Source: Janthinobacterium sp. SUN073
Lineage (GTDB): Bacteria > Pseudomonadota > Gammaproteobacteria > Burkholderiales > Burkholderiaceae_D
NCBI RefSeq assembly: GCF_030397665.1
Contig: NZ_JAPUBT010000005.1
Location: 124,001-188,000 of the forward strand
Reading direction: 5' to 3'
DNA length: 64,000 nucleotides
The notes under the pieces were generated by a model that saw nothing but the letters and a program-made list of their open reading frames with translations, did not search any database and was not told the DNA's origin. Positions within the stretch are counted from its first letter, which is position 1. Every line of letters begins with the position of its first letter. Position numbers and translations under genes: made by a program. This document shows, piece after piece, positions 1 through 8,863 of the stretch.

Positions 1-873
1 GCCGCCGCGCAAATCGCCGCCGGCGACCTGACGGTACACCTCGACACGACCAGCCTGGACGAAATCGGCCGCCTGCTGCGCGCCATGAACCGCATCAGCG
101 ACAACCTGTCGCAAGTGGTCGGCAATGTGCGCGGCAGCGCCGGGCAGATCGCCACGGCGTCCGGTGAAATCGCCAGCGGCAACCTGGATTTGTCGAGCCG
201 CACGGAACAGCAAGCCAGTTCGCTGGAAGAAACGGCTGCCTCGATGGAAGAACTCAGTTCCACCGTGCGCCAGAACGTCGATCACGCGCAGCAGGCAAGC
301 CGGCTGGCGCGCGATTCGTCGACCCTGGCAGCCGAAGGCGGCGCGGCCGTGGCGCAAGTGGCCAGCACCATGGACGCCATCCGCAGCTCCTCAAACAAGA
401 TCGCCGACATCATCGGCGTCATCGACGGCATCGCCTTCCAGACCAACATACTGGCATTGAACGCGGCCGTGGAAGCGGCCAGGGCCGGCGAACAGGGACG
501 GGGCTTCGCCGTCGTCGCCACCGAGGTGCGCACCCTGGCGCAGCGCTCGACGGCCGCCGCGAAAGACATCAAGGATCTGATCCAGGCGTCCGCCGGCACG
601 GTGGATCTGGGCCACGCGCAAGTGAGCCAGGCCAGCGCCACCATGGACACGGTGGTGGCCAGTGTGCGGCAAGTGAGCACCATCATGGCCGAAATCGCCC
701 AGGCCAGCGACGAGCAGCGCAGCGGCATCGAGCAAGTCAACCAGGCCATCGCCCAGATGGACCAGGTAACCCAGCAGAACGCGGCCCTGGTGGAAGAAGC
801 GGCCGCGGCCGCCGACGCCCTGCAGGAGCAGGCGCAGGAGCTGAACCAGGTGGTAGGCGTGTTCAAGCTGTAA
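1..873 (+). CDS. Methyl-accepting chemotaxis protein, C-terminal part (5' end outside window)
   Basis: The frame is open from base 1, so the gene starts upstream of the window; the first ATG at 85 is internal. The first ~30 residues read as the end of a HAMP linker ([19 protein letters not shown]). The rest is the cytoplasmic signalling bundle, with the highly conserved hairpin tip ([19 protein letters not shown], then [20 protein letters not shown]) that contacts CheA and CheW. The protein ends in VVGVFKL shortly after the bundle and has no C-terminal xWxxF tether, unlike the receptor at 11.5 kb. The ligand cannot be inferred because the sensor domain is missing. It would act as an inner-membrane chemoreceptor. 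Confidence 0.95.
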   Translation, partial: AAAQIAAGDLTVHLDTTSLDEIGRLLRAMNRISDNLSQVVGNVRGSAGQIATASGEIASGNLDLSSRTEQQASSLEETAASMEELSSTVRQNVDHAQQASRLARDSSTLAAEGGAAVAQVASTMDAIRSSSNKIADIIGVIDGIAFQTNILALNAAVEAARAGEQGRGFAVVATEVRTLAQRSTAAAKDIKDLIQASAGTVDLGHAQVSQASATMDTVVASVRQVSTIMAEIAQASDEQRSGIEQVNQAIAQMDQVTQQNAALVEEAAAAADALQEQAQELNQVVGVFKL

Positions 874-924
874 GGTCATGCGGGGTGCTAAGATGGGGAC
901 GAATCCACCTTGCCAGGAGAGAGC

Positions 925-1197
925 ATGCACGACGACTACGTTTTAATAGCCCGGCTGATGATCCCCACGGACGCGCACGTCATCCGCGGCTGCCTGGCAG
1001 CGGCCGGCATCGATGTGCTGCTGACGGACGACCAGCACATGCAGGCCGACATGCTGCTGGCGGCCGCCATCGGCGGCGCCCGCGTCATGGTGCGCGAGCA
1101 CGATGTGGCGCGCGCCAATGAAATCCTCGCCGCCTTCGAGCGGGGCGATCTGGCGCTGGCGGATGATGCGGACGTGGGAGTGCCGGCAGTGGAGTAA
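925..1197 (+). CDS. DUF2007-type small protein
   Basis: A 90-residue protein. The ATG at 925 is preferred over an upstream TTG at 910 because an AGGAGAG ribosome site lies at about 915-921. The sequence (VLIARLMIPTDAHVIRGCLAAAGI, then AIGGARVMVREHDVARANEIL) matches the pattern of the DUF2007 family (sometimes called putative signal transducing proteins): one small alpha/beta unit with a GG..RVMV strand and a closing DxxRAxEIL helix. No catalytic residues are evident. It stands between a chemoreceptor and the minus-strand primase-like gene, which ends 5 bases beyond its stop. Its function is unknown. Confidence 0.75.
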   Translation: MHDDYVLIARLMIPTDAHVIRGCLAAAGIDVLLTDDQHMQADMLLAAAIGGARVMVREHDVARANEILAAFERGDLALADDADVGVPAVE

Positions 1198-1201
1198 GAG
1201 G

Positions 1202-2998
1202 CTAACTATCTGAAGCTCGTGATTGCATGGTGGCCAGCAGCTTGGTCTTTCTCAAAGCGATATTGCCTTTTCTGTGTACCACAGAAACTTCGTGTCGTTG
1301 ATAAGGACCAGCCTTGGCTGCGCTGAGCCAGTTGAAAGAGCCTATGCATAACGCTGTGGTATCAACAACAACGATTTTACCGTGAATACGATTGACGAAA
1401 TGAAGTTGTGCGCCAGCGGCCAAAAGTGCTGCTTCCGCACCATCATCGGAACGTTCTCCCGATGCATAAAGACGCCGACGTTCCCGGCTGAATTCGATGT
1501 CGGTAAATACTCTAATCCGGACACCCCGTGCTACCGCTGCGGCGATAATTCCGCAAAGATCAAATCGTCTTATGCCCGCATTGGTGATCCATGGTGAAAC
1601 GATCAACACCTCTGTCCCGGCCGCAGCAATCACACTCTTCAGCCACTGATCATGCTCATCAACAGAATCCAGCAATTCGAGTTGATCAGCGACAAGTTCG
1701 CGCACTGCTTCATCAAGGAGTGCCTTCGTCTTTGGCGCGCTCATTGTCGCTAAAAGCGCATCAGCGTCACTTAACAGCTTGGCCTTCCCTTCAAGATCAT
1801 CCAGTCGATATTTTGAGGCAAGTCCCTGCAGAAAAAATTCCGATAGCGGCAAGGCAGAATTCAGCATCAGCTGGAACAATTCGCGACCATCCTCCATTTG
1901 CAACAAGTCCCCTGGGCTTTGCTCATCTGGCAGGATAGCAAAACGTACCTGAACTGCATCCGTCAACATTGGCAGGACTATCTTCATCGTATTCCACGCC
2001 ATATTGGCACCACGTTTTGTGCTAGGGAAGCAACAAACAATACAAGGCGTGCGCCGGAAGAGACGTGCTATATTTTCAGGCTTAAGCTTGCCAGCCTCAG
2101 CTGATGACACAACATTCTGAATACCACCTTCATGCAGACGCAGCACATCCATGCAGTCTTGCACAAGAACCACAAACCTCTTGGCATGCATGCTGCTGTT
2201 CGCTTGGCTGAGTCCGAACATGCTCTCCTTGGCCTCATGCAGATGCAGCGTGCCTGACTTTTCCTTTACACCTTTTTTACTGCTCTTGTTCGGGCTTGTG
2301 GTTCGCAAATACTCTGGCACCTGAAATGCCAATGCCAGTCCAGCCAGACCTAGCACAATATCCCGCGCGTTCATGGTGGGGAAAATCACCCGGTTACGCA
2401 GACGGTCATACACTTTTCCGCCGTGTTTACTGACGACGGCAAGGCCGGCCGCCGTGCAGCATTCTTCATACCGGTCTTTGAACACCCCTTCAAGGTTTTG
2501 CCAGCCATCCGGGGCAAAACCAATTTTGAACCGCGCAGCGGTTTTACCTGATATTCCAGCTTTTTTAAGCATGGCGATTGCCTCAGGGGAAGTACGCAGC
2601 GATCTTTGGTAATAATCAAGTGCAATCTGCAGCGATTCAGCCACAGCTTCGCGCTTCGCTTTCATAACAGCCTGATCCGCTGCGCAAGGAGGTGGTTCTG
2701 CTCCCACTAACGCCGCAAGCATCTCCACTGCGACAGGAAAGCCAATGCCCCGATGCTGAATAAAAAAATTGATCACTGAGCCATGCGCATTGCAGACAAA
2801 GCAATGATAGGTGTTCTTCTCGCGCGAAACCTTAAAACTCTTTGGACGAACCCCGCCATCTTCAGGATGATCTGTGCCATGAAAGGGACATATGCCATGA
2901 TAATTGGATCCCGTTCTGGTCAGCTTGACCTCCGCACCAATGATCCCGACAATATCAGCTGCTGCCAGCAATTTTTCAATGTAAACTTTTGGAATCAT
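1202..2998 (-). CDS. DnaG-like protein with degenerate Toprim active site fused to a PLD nuclease domain
   Basis: 598 residues. Residues 1-95 are a CHC2 zinc finger like that of DnaG (C37, H40, C66, C69). Residues ~115-390 follow the DnaG core (DRLRNRVIFP at ~198-207; the Toprim region from ~273). The catalytic residues are replaced: the Toprim Glu of EGYMDV is Gln280 (VLVQDCMDV), and the metal-binding DxD of YDGDRAG is Pro325/Thr327 (CCFPSTKRG). The DnaG helicase-binding domain is absent. Instead residues ~445-598 form one phospholipase-D domain with an intact HxK(x4)D motif (H539, K541, D546) and GSFNW after it. So DNA binding may be kept, priming is probably lost, and nuclease activity is plausible. 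GC is lower than in the neighbours, and the gene sits alone between core genes. A defence role is a guess. Confidence 0.85.
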   Translation of the reverse strand: MIPKVYIEKLLAAADIVGIIGAEVKLTRTGSNYHGICPFHGTDHPEDGGVRPKSFKVSREKNTYHCFVCNAHGSVINFFIQHRGIGFPVAVEMLAALVGAEPPPCAADQAVMKAKREAVAESLQIALDYYQRSLRTSPEAIAMLKKAGISGKTAARFKIGFAPDGWQNLEGVFKDRYEECCTAAGLAVVSKHGGKVYDRLRNRVIFPTMNARDIVLGLAGLALAFQVPEYLRTTSPNKSSKKGVKEKSGTLHLHEAKESMFGLSQANSSMHAKRFVVLVQDCMDVLRLHEGGIQNVVSSAEAGKLKPENIARLFRRTPCIVCCFPSTKRGANMAWNTMKIVLPMLTDAVQVRFAILPDEQSPGDLLQMEDGRELFQLMLNSALPLSEFFLQGLASKYRLDDLEGKAKLLSDADALLATMSAPKTKALLDEAVRELVADQLELLDSVDEHDQWLKSVIAAAGTEVLIVSPWITNAGIRRFDLCGIIAAAVARGVRIRVFTDIEFSRERRRLYASGERSDDGAEAALLAAGAQLHFVNRIHGKIVVVDTTALCIGSFNWLSAAKAGPYQRHEVSVVHRKGNIALRKTKLLATMQSRASDS

Positions 2999-3208
2999 GG
3001 GAAATTGAAATACGTATGCTCCAGATCACAGGCACTTTGACATTGAAATATCAAACAAGTTCTTACATCCCTTGGGAAAACTGTAGCGAGTAACGCCGAT
3101 GATCGCCAAGCTGCGGGATACCCTGATAGATGGCAAGGCATCTGGCACCGATGCCGCCAGGGTAATTAGCATTATTTCCGCCTGCAAGAGGGCAGTGGCG
3201 AAATAGAA

Positions 3209-3757
3209 TCAGGAATAGAAACAGCGCCCGCAGGCCTGGCGGTAGCTCTCGTTACCGCCAATACTGATCTGCTCACCTTCCTTGATGCGGCGGCCCTGTT
3301 CATCCACGCGGATGTTCATCGTGGCCTTCTTGCCGCAAGTACAAATATTCTTCAACTCTTCGATATCGTCGGCCAGCGCCAGCAGGTAGGCCGAGCCGGG
3401 GAACGGTTCGCCCTTGAAATCCGTGCGCAAGCCGTAACAGATGACGGGCACGCCCTTCACTTGCGCCAGCTGGTGCAGTTGCTGCACCTGGGCAGTGCTG
3501 AGAAATTGCGCCTCATCGACCAGCAAACAGGCGACCTGGGGAATATCGTCGAGGAAATTCGTGTCGGCATGGAAGATATCGACCTGGCGCTGCGGGCCCA
3601 AGCGCGAGGTGACCCGGCCTACGCCGTAGCGGCTGTCGATGGCGGCCGTGTACAGGCGCACCTGCTGGCCCTGCTCTTCATAGTTGTGCGCGACTTGCAA
3701 CAAGGCCGTCGACTTGCCCGCGTTCATCGCGGAATACCGGAAATAAAGTTTTGCCAC
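3209..3757 (-). CDS. tdk: Thymidine kinase
   Basis: 182 residues, the usual size of the bacterial type II enzyme that phosphorylates thymidine to dTMP in pyrimidine salvage. It has the P-loop near the N-terminus (SAMNAGKST), the DEAQF Walker B/catalytic motif near residue 83, and the C-terminal zinc-binding cysteines (ICTCGKKA, then CGRCFYS). The lasso segment with the YxxxC-type pattern is at the end. It is transcribed on the minus strand. The ~290-base gap upstream is shared with the divergent cystathionine synthase gene. Confidence 0.95.
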   Translation of the reverse strand: MAKLYFRYSAMNAGKSTALLQVAHNYEEQGQQVRLYTAAIDSRYGVGRVTSRLGPQRQVDIFHADTNFLDDIPQVACLLVDEAQFLSTAQVQQLHQLAQVKGVPVICYGLRTDFKGEPFPGSAYLLALADDIEELKNICTCGKKATMNIRVDEQGRRIKEGEQISIGGNESYRQACGRCFYS

Positions 3758-4046
3758 TGCCGCCTGCCTGTCTGAGTAATTTCAATACTATTTAGTATCT
3801 TTTCGAGGCGTGATTATAAATCGCAATGAAGGACTTGCGGCAGCTTAATAGTCCTGCCTTTGGCGCGGCAAGGGGACAAAAAACGGCGCATACTCGCATC
3901 GCGCACCTTGCCGACTATATGCGCAGGGCGCATATGCAAGCATATAAACATTCGTTCGCCGCACTCGTCCACCCGCCTACACTGCGCGGCACGGAAGGCT
4001 GCTCGGGACACAATCCTGAGCGGCTGTTTCTCTGACAGGAGCCACC
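3758..4046. other. Divergent intergenic region between tdk and the CBS-type gene
   Basis: This gap of about 290 bases must carry promoters for both flanking genes. An AT-rich stretch lies at 3778-3826 on the tdk side. An AGGAG-type ribosome site (ACAGGAGCC) precedes the ATG at 4047. No RNA gene or clear hairpin was recognised. Confidence 0.4.
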
Positions 4047-5438
4047 ATGAATGATCGAATGCCATCCCCATCCCAGCCGCCAGCGCTATACACGCTGATC
4101 GGCAATACTCCACTGGTCGAAGTCACCAGGCTCGACACGGGCCTGTGCCAGCTGTTCCTGAAACTGGAATCGCAAAATCCCGGCGGTTCCATCAAGGACC
4201 GCATCGGCCTGTCCATCATCGAAGCGGCCGAAGCGGACGGCCGCCTGCAGCCGGGCGGCACCATCGTCGAGGCGACGGCCGGCAATACCGGCATCGGCCT
4301 GGCCCTGGTGGGCCGCATCAAGGGCTACCGCGTGATTTTAGTCGTGCCCGACAAGATGTCGACGGAAAAAGTGCTGCACCTGAAAGCCCTGGGCGCGGAA
4401 GTGCACACCACGCGCTCGGACGTGGGCAAGGGCCATCCCGAGTACTACCAGGATTACGCGGCACGCCTGGCGCGCGACCTGCCGGGCGCCTTCTTCGCCG
4501 ACCAGTTCAACAATCCCGCCAATCCCCTGGCCCACGAAACGACGACGGCGCCCGAAATCTGGGAGCAAAGCGGGCATGACGTGGACGCCATCGTCGTCGG
4601 CGTCGGCTCGTCCGGCACCCTGACGGGCCTGACGCGCTACTTCCGCAAGGCGCAGCCGAAGCTGGAATTCGTGCTGGCCGACCCGCAAGGCTCCATTCTC
4701 ACCGAATACATCGATACGGGCAAAGTGTCGGACACGAGCGGCTCGTGGGCCGTCGAAGGCATCGGCGAAGATTTTATTCCGGCTATCGCCGACATGGACA
4801 GCGTCACTAAAGCCTACACCATCACGGACCAGGAAAGTTTTGATTCCGCGCGCGCCCTGCTGCGCGCCGAAGGCATTTTAGGGGGCTCGTCGACCGGCAC
4901 CCTGCTGGCCGCCGCGCTCAAATACTGCCGCGAACAGACCACGCCGAAGCGCGTCGTCACGTTCGTGTGCGACACGGGGACGCGTTATTTATCCAAAGTC
5001 TACAACGACGGCTGGATGCGCGACCAGGGTCTGTTGCAGCGGGCGCTCTCGGGCGACTTGCGCGACCTGATCGGACGCCGCTACGACGAGGGCGACGTCG
5101 TCAGCGTGGCGCCGGGCGACACCCTGCTCACCGCCTTCAACCGCATGCGTGCCAGCGACCTGGCGCAGCTGCCCGTCATCGATAACGGCCAGCTGGTCGG
5201 CATCCTCGATGAATCGGACTTGCTGCTGCACGTTTCCGGCGACGCCGCCCATTTCGCCGGCCTGGTGGGCGCCACCATGACGACGCAGATCGAAACCCTG
5301 GCGCCATCAAGCGGTTTACCCGCCCTGCGCGCCACCCTGGACCGGGGCTTGACGGCCGTCGTCGCGGACGCTGACGCCTTCTATGGCCTGATCACCCGCT
5401 TCGACCTTCTCAACCACTTACGCAGGACACTATCTTGA
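4047..5438 (+). CDS. Cystathionine beta-synthase (PLP enzyme with C-terminal CBS pair)
   Basis: 463 residues. The N-terminal ~330 residues are a fold-type II PLP enzyme of the cysteine synthase/CBS family. The Schiff-base lysine is K50 in GGSIKDR, the phosphate-binding loop is in EATAGNTGIGLA, and GSSTGTLLAA lies near residue 278. Residues ~340-460 are two CBS repeats (MRASDLAQLPVIDNGQLVGIL and a weaker second copy). This matches bacterial cystathionine beta-synthases, which condense homocysteine with serine; a plain O-acetylserine sulfhydrylase lacks the CBS pair. The downstream lyase gene overlaps it by 4 bases (TTGA), so the two are translationally coupled and likely form a reverse transsulfuration pair making cysteine from homocysteine. 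Confidence 0.88.
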   Translation: MNDRMPSPSQPPALYTLIGNTPLVEVTRLDTGLCQLFLKLESQNPGGSIKDRIGLSIIEAAEADGRLQPGGTIVEATAGNTGIGLALVGRIKGYRVILVVPDKMSTEKVLHLKALGAEVHTTRSDVGKGHPEYYQDYAARLARDLPGAFFADQFNNPANPLAHETTTAPEIWEQSGHDVDAIVVGVGSSGTLTGLTRYFRKAQPKLEFVLADPQGSILTEYIDTGKVSDTSGSWAVEGIGEDFIPAIADMDSVTKAYTITDQESFDSARALLRAEGILGGSSTGTLLAAALKYCREQTTPKRVVTFVCDTGTRYLSKVYNDGWMRDQGLLQRALSGDLRDLIGRRYDEGDVVSVAPGDTLLTAFNRMRASDLAQLPVIDNGQLVGILDESDLLLHVSGDAAHFAGLVGATMTTQIETLAPSSGLPALRATLDRGLTAVVADADAFYGLITRFDLLNHLRRTLS

Positions 5439-6616
5439 GCCAAGAAACCACCCGCAAGAGCCACCTCGCCACGAGGGTCATCCACGCCGGCCAGTCGCCC
5501 GACCCGTCGACGGGCGCCATCATGCCGCCCATTTACGCCACCTCCACCTTCGTGCAAGAGAGTCCCGGCGTGCACAAGGGCCTCGATTACGGCCGCTCGC
5601 ACAATCCCACGCGCTGGGCGCTGGAGCGCTGCGTGGCCGACCTGGAAGGCGGCAGCGCGGCCTTCGCGTTCGCCTCGGGCCTGGCCGCCATCTCGTCCGT
5701 GCTGGAATTGCTCGATGCGGGCAGCCACATCGTCGCCGGCGACGACATGTACGGCGGTACCTATCGTTTATTTGAGCGCGTGCGCCGCCGCTCGGCCGGC
5801 CACGAATTCACGTATGTCGATTTGACCAATCCGGAAAACCTGCTGGCCGCGCTGCGCCCGGAAACGAAGATGGTGTGGGTGGAAACACCCACCAACCCGA
5901 TGCTGAAACTGGCCGACCTGCGCGCGATCGCCGACATCTGCCGCGCACGGGGCATCATCGCCGTGGCCGACAATACCTTTGCCAGCCCGCTGGTGCAGCG
6001 CCCCCTGGAGCACGGCTTCGATATCGTCGTCCACTCGACCACCAAGTATCTGAACGGCCACTCGGACATCATCGGCGGCATCGCCATCGTCGGCGCGGAA
6101 GCACGCCAGGCCGAATGGCGCGAGCAGCTGGGCTTCTTGCAAAACTCGGTGGGCGCGATTGCCGGGCCGTTCGACAGCTTTTTGGCCTTACGCGGCATCA
6201 AGACGCTGGCCATCCGCATGCAGCGCCATTGCGAAAGCGCGCTGGCCCTGGCGCAGTGGCTGGAACAGCAAAAGGACGTGAAAACCGTGTTTTATCCGGG
6301 CCTGGCCTCGCACCCGCAACACGCGCTGGCGCAGCGCCAGATGGATGGCTTCGGCGGCATCATCTCGATCGACCTCGATACGGACCTGGCCGGCGCGCGC
6401 CGCTTCCTGGAGCGCTGCGAGGTGTTCGCCCTGGCCGAAAGCCTGGGCGGCGTGGAAAGCCTGATCGAGCACCCTGCCCTGATGACGCACGCCAGCATCC
6501 CGCCCGAACAGCGGGCCAAGCTGGGCATCGGCGACGGCTTGATCCGCCTGTCGGTGGGCATCGAGGATATCGAGGATTTGCGCCATGACCTGCGCACGGC
6601 GCTTGATGCGATTTGA
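5435..6616 (+). CDS. Cystathionine gamma-lyase-type PLP enzyme
   Basis: 393 residues from a TTG start that overlaps the stop of the CBS gene. It is a Cys/Met-metabolism PLP enzyme (fold type I): YGRSHNPTR near residue 52, the SGLAAISSVL loop, VADNTFASPLVQRPLEHG, the PLP lysine K204 in HSTTKYLNGHSD, and SLGGVESLIEHPALMTHAS near the end. Family motifs do not cleanly separate gamma-lyase, gamma-synthase and beta-lyase. The coupling to a CBS-type synthase favours cystathionine gamma-lyase, which cleaves cystathionine to cysteine, 2-oxobutyrate and ammonia. The 2-oxobutyrate can feed propionyl-CoA, which the prp genes at the other end of this window would consume. Confidence 0.88.
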   Translation: MSQETTRKSHLATRVIHAGQSPDPSTGAIMPPIYATSTFVQESPGVHKGLDYGRSHNPTRWALERCVADLEGGSAAFAFASGLAAISSVLELLDAGSHIVAGDDMYGGTYRLFERVRRRSAGHEFTYVDLTNPENLLAALRPETKMVWVETPTNPMLKLADLRAIADICRARGIIAVADNTFASPLVQRPLEHGFDIVVHSTTKYLNGHSDIIGGIAIVGAEARQAEWREQLGFLQNSVGAIAGPFDSFLALRGIKTLAIRMQRHCESALALAQWLEQQKDVKTVFYPGLASHPQHALAQRQMDGFGGIISIDLDTDLAGARRFLERCEVFALAESLGGVESLIEHPALMTHASIPPEQRAKLGIGDGLIRLSVGIEDIEDLRHDLRTALDAI

Positions 6617-6628
6617 TACGCTCGGCTG

Positions 6629-8848
6629 CTATTTTCCGGGGTGGTACCTGCGCTCCAGGTGCTGTTCCACCTGCTCGGGATAAAACAGCACCTCCTTGAA
6701 TTCCCCGCGCGCATACATGGCCGCCTGGTCCCGGAAGTGCGGCGACTGCGGATCGCCGCTCTGGCCGCCGGCGAGGATGCTTTTCGCCCTGATGCGCGGG
6801 CCGAATTCCACCGCCGCCACAAAGCTGTTGCCACGCTCGCCATAGATGCGTTTCGTGGTGCTCTTGCCGCTCTGGCCATACGCGGCCAGCGCGCCCCAGT
6901 TGCCCGACGCATAAGGCACGGGCAAGCTGGGCTGCGCATCGTCGAACGGCTGCACGATGTCGCCCGTCAGGCGCTGGTAGCGGTTGATTTCGCCCCACGG
7001 CGTTTGCCAGTGGCCGAAATCGCGCTGCAGTTTATTCGCCGCCGTCGCCAGCGCGGCCAGGCGCTGCTGCGCCGTGACCTCCTCCGTCGCCATGAAGTCG
7101 ACCACCGGCACGCCCTGCTCGCGTGCCTGCTTTCCAACCAGTTCGGCCAGTTCCTGGCCCCAGAACACGGCCAGCGAGGTCGCTGTGGAGTCGAGCGCAT
7201 AGCGCCAGTTCCAGGACCGCAACAAGGCCACCTTGTCGGCCAGCGCCAGCTTGTGTGCATCGCCGGCCGGCAGCGCGTCCCAGGCCGCGAACAGCGGCGG
7301 CAGCAAGGTTTCAAAGGCCGTCAGTTCGCTGTCGTAGGACGCGGCGATCAGGCTGTCGAGCGTGAAAGCCGTTTTATTCTGGAAGACCTTGACGGCATGC
7401 AGGCCACGCGCGTTCTCGCCATACACGGACATATAGGCCGGATAGTCCTGCTGGCGCGAGCTGTTCGCGCCTGCCGCCGAATACGGCCAGTTGTTCGTAT
7501 TCTGTATCCAGCCATTCTTCGGATTGAACAGGGTGATGGTTTGCGCCACCGTGTGCAACCCTTGCCATTCCGTGGCCGGGTCGCTGCCGTCGACGGGCTG
7601 CTTCCAGTTGAAGCGCGGATCGCGCACGGGGATGAAATTGCCGTGAAAATAGGCGATATTGCCGTCCGCATCCGCATATACCGTATTGTTCGACGAATTC
7701 GTGCGCAGTTCCATCGTCTTGTAGAAGGCCGCATAGTCGCGCGCCTTGGTGCGCGTGTACGATTGCATGAGCGCCTTCATGGGCGAGTGCATCAGGCGCA
7801 CGGCCACCCAGCGCCCATCCTGTGCGCGCACGATGGGACCATGGTGGCTGTAGTAGACGATGATGGTTTTCGAGCCCATGGCGCCACTCGCCAGTTTATA
7901 TGGCACGGTAATCGGCACGGTTTTCAAGGGGCGCAGCGCGCCGTCATAGCGGTAGAACCATACACCATCACGGTCGACGATGCTTTCCAGGTATTCATCG
8001 ATGACGTCGCCGCCGCCCGAAGTATGCATCCAGCCCAGGCGCTCGTTGAAACCCTGGTAGACGAAGAACTGGCCCCAGGTAACGGCGCCGTATGCGTTCA
8101 ATCCTTCGCCGCTGGTGACCTGCACTTCGGGACGGAAGTAGAACGAGGTGTGCGGGTTGATCATCAAGAGCGCATGGCCATTTTTCGTGATGGCGGGCGC
8201 AATGGCGAAGCCGTTCGAACCGCTCGGTTCGGGGTCCAAGCCGGACGCCAACCCGGCATCGATGCTGGCCAGCGCCACGGCGGCTGGCATGGCTTGCTGC
8301 CCATAAAACGCTTCGAGCTGCGCCAGGTTGACGGACTCGATATCACCGCCGATGCTGCCCTCGCTGAAACTCAAGGCCATCCACGGCTCAAAATGCGCGA
8401 TCAGCTTTGGTTTCACCTGCGGGTGCGTGGCCAGGTAAAAATTGAGACCATCGGCAAAGGCGTCCATCAATTTGCGCAGCCACGGCGGGCTGGCGCCGTA
8501 CTGCGCCTGCAGCTCAAGCGGATTAATGAAAAGCTTCATGCGCAGGTCGCGGTACAGTTCCCGTTCGCCCTCCACCTCCGCCAGCCGCCCCATGGCATTG
8601 ATGTAGTTCAATTCCACGCGGGGAAAATCATCCTCGGCTTGCGCATACATCAAGCCAAAGACGGCATCCGCATCGCTCTTGCCCGTCACATGGGGAATGC
8701 CCCAGGTGTCGCGCGCGATGCTGACGTTGGCGGCCTGCGCCTGCCAGCGGGCCATGTCCGTGACAGATACGGCGGGCGCCGCCAGCACCGGGGGAGCGGC
8801 AACGGCGCCGCAGACGATGGCGGCGAACAGGGCACGGCGAGCTGGCAT
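6629..8848 (-). CDS. Secreted penicillin acylase-family Ntn hydrolase
   Basis: 739 residues with a signal peptide (positively charged start, hydrophobic run, AxA cleavage near residue 24). The layout is that of penicillin/AHL acylases: a small alpha part, a spacer, then a beta part that starts at a serine freed by self-cleavage. Ser211 in the segment EPSGSNGFAIAP is the expected nucleophile. Other family marks are RDTWGIPHV near residue 46 and GFNERLGWMHTS in the beta part. Substrates in this family include N-acyl homoserine lactones, beta-lactams and acyl peptides; the sequence alone does not say which. It acts in the periplasm or outside the cell. It is convergent with the lyase gene, 12 bases away. 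Confidence 0.88.
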   Translation of the reverse strand: MPARRALFAAIVCGAVAAPPVLAAPAVSVTDMARWQAQAANVSIARDTWGIPHVTGKSDADAVFGLMYAQAEDDFPRVELNYINAMGRLAEVEGERELYRDLRMKLFINPLELQAQYGASPPWLRKLMDAFADGLNFYLATHPQVKPKLIAHFEPWMALSFSEGSIGGDIESVNLAQLEAFYGQQAMPAAVALASIDAGLASGLDPEPSGSNGFAIAPAITKNGHALLMINPHTSFYFRPEVQVTSGEGLNAYGAVTWGQFFVYQGFNERLGWMHTSGGGDVIDEYLESIVDRDGVWFYRYDGALRPLKTVPITVPYKLASGAMGSKTIIVYYSHHGPIVRAQDGRWVAVRLMHSPMKALMQSYTRTKARDYAAFYKTMELRTNSSNNTVYADADGNIAYFHGNFIPVRDPRFNWKQPVDGSDPATEWQGLHTVAQTITLFNPKNGWIQNTNNWPYSAAGANSSRQQDYPAYMSVYGENARGLHAVKVFQNKTAFTLDSLIAASYDSELTAFETLLPPLFAAWDALPAGDAHKLALADKVALLRSWNWRYALDSTATSLAVFWGQELAELVGKQAREQGVPVVDFMATEEVTAQQRLAALATAANKLQRDFGHWQTPWGEINRYQRLTGDIVQPFDDAQPSLPVPYASGNWGALAAYGQSGKSTTKRIYGERGNSFVAAVEFGPRIRAKSILAGGQSGDPQSPHFRDQAAMYARGEFKEVLFYPEQVEQHLERRYHPGK

Positions 8849-8863
8849 GCACTACTCCAATAG

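Noticed and set aside
6641..8863. A 740-residue plus-strand frame opposite the acylase gene
   Set aside because: It is an antisense shadow of a GC-rich gene. The minus-strand product has a signal peptide and clear acylase motifs; the plus-strand one is Arg/His/Gln-rich without any.
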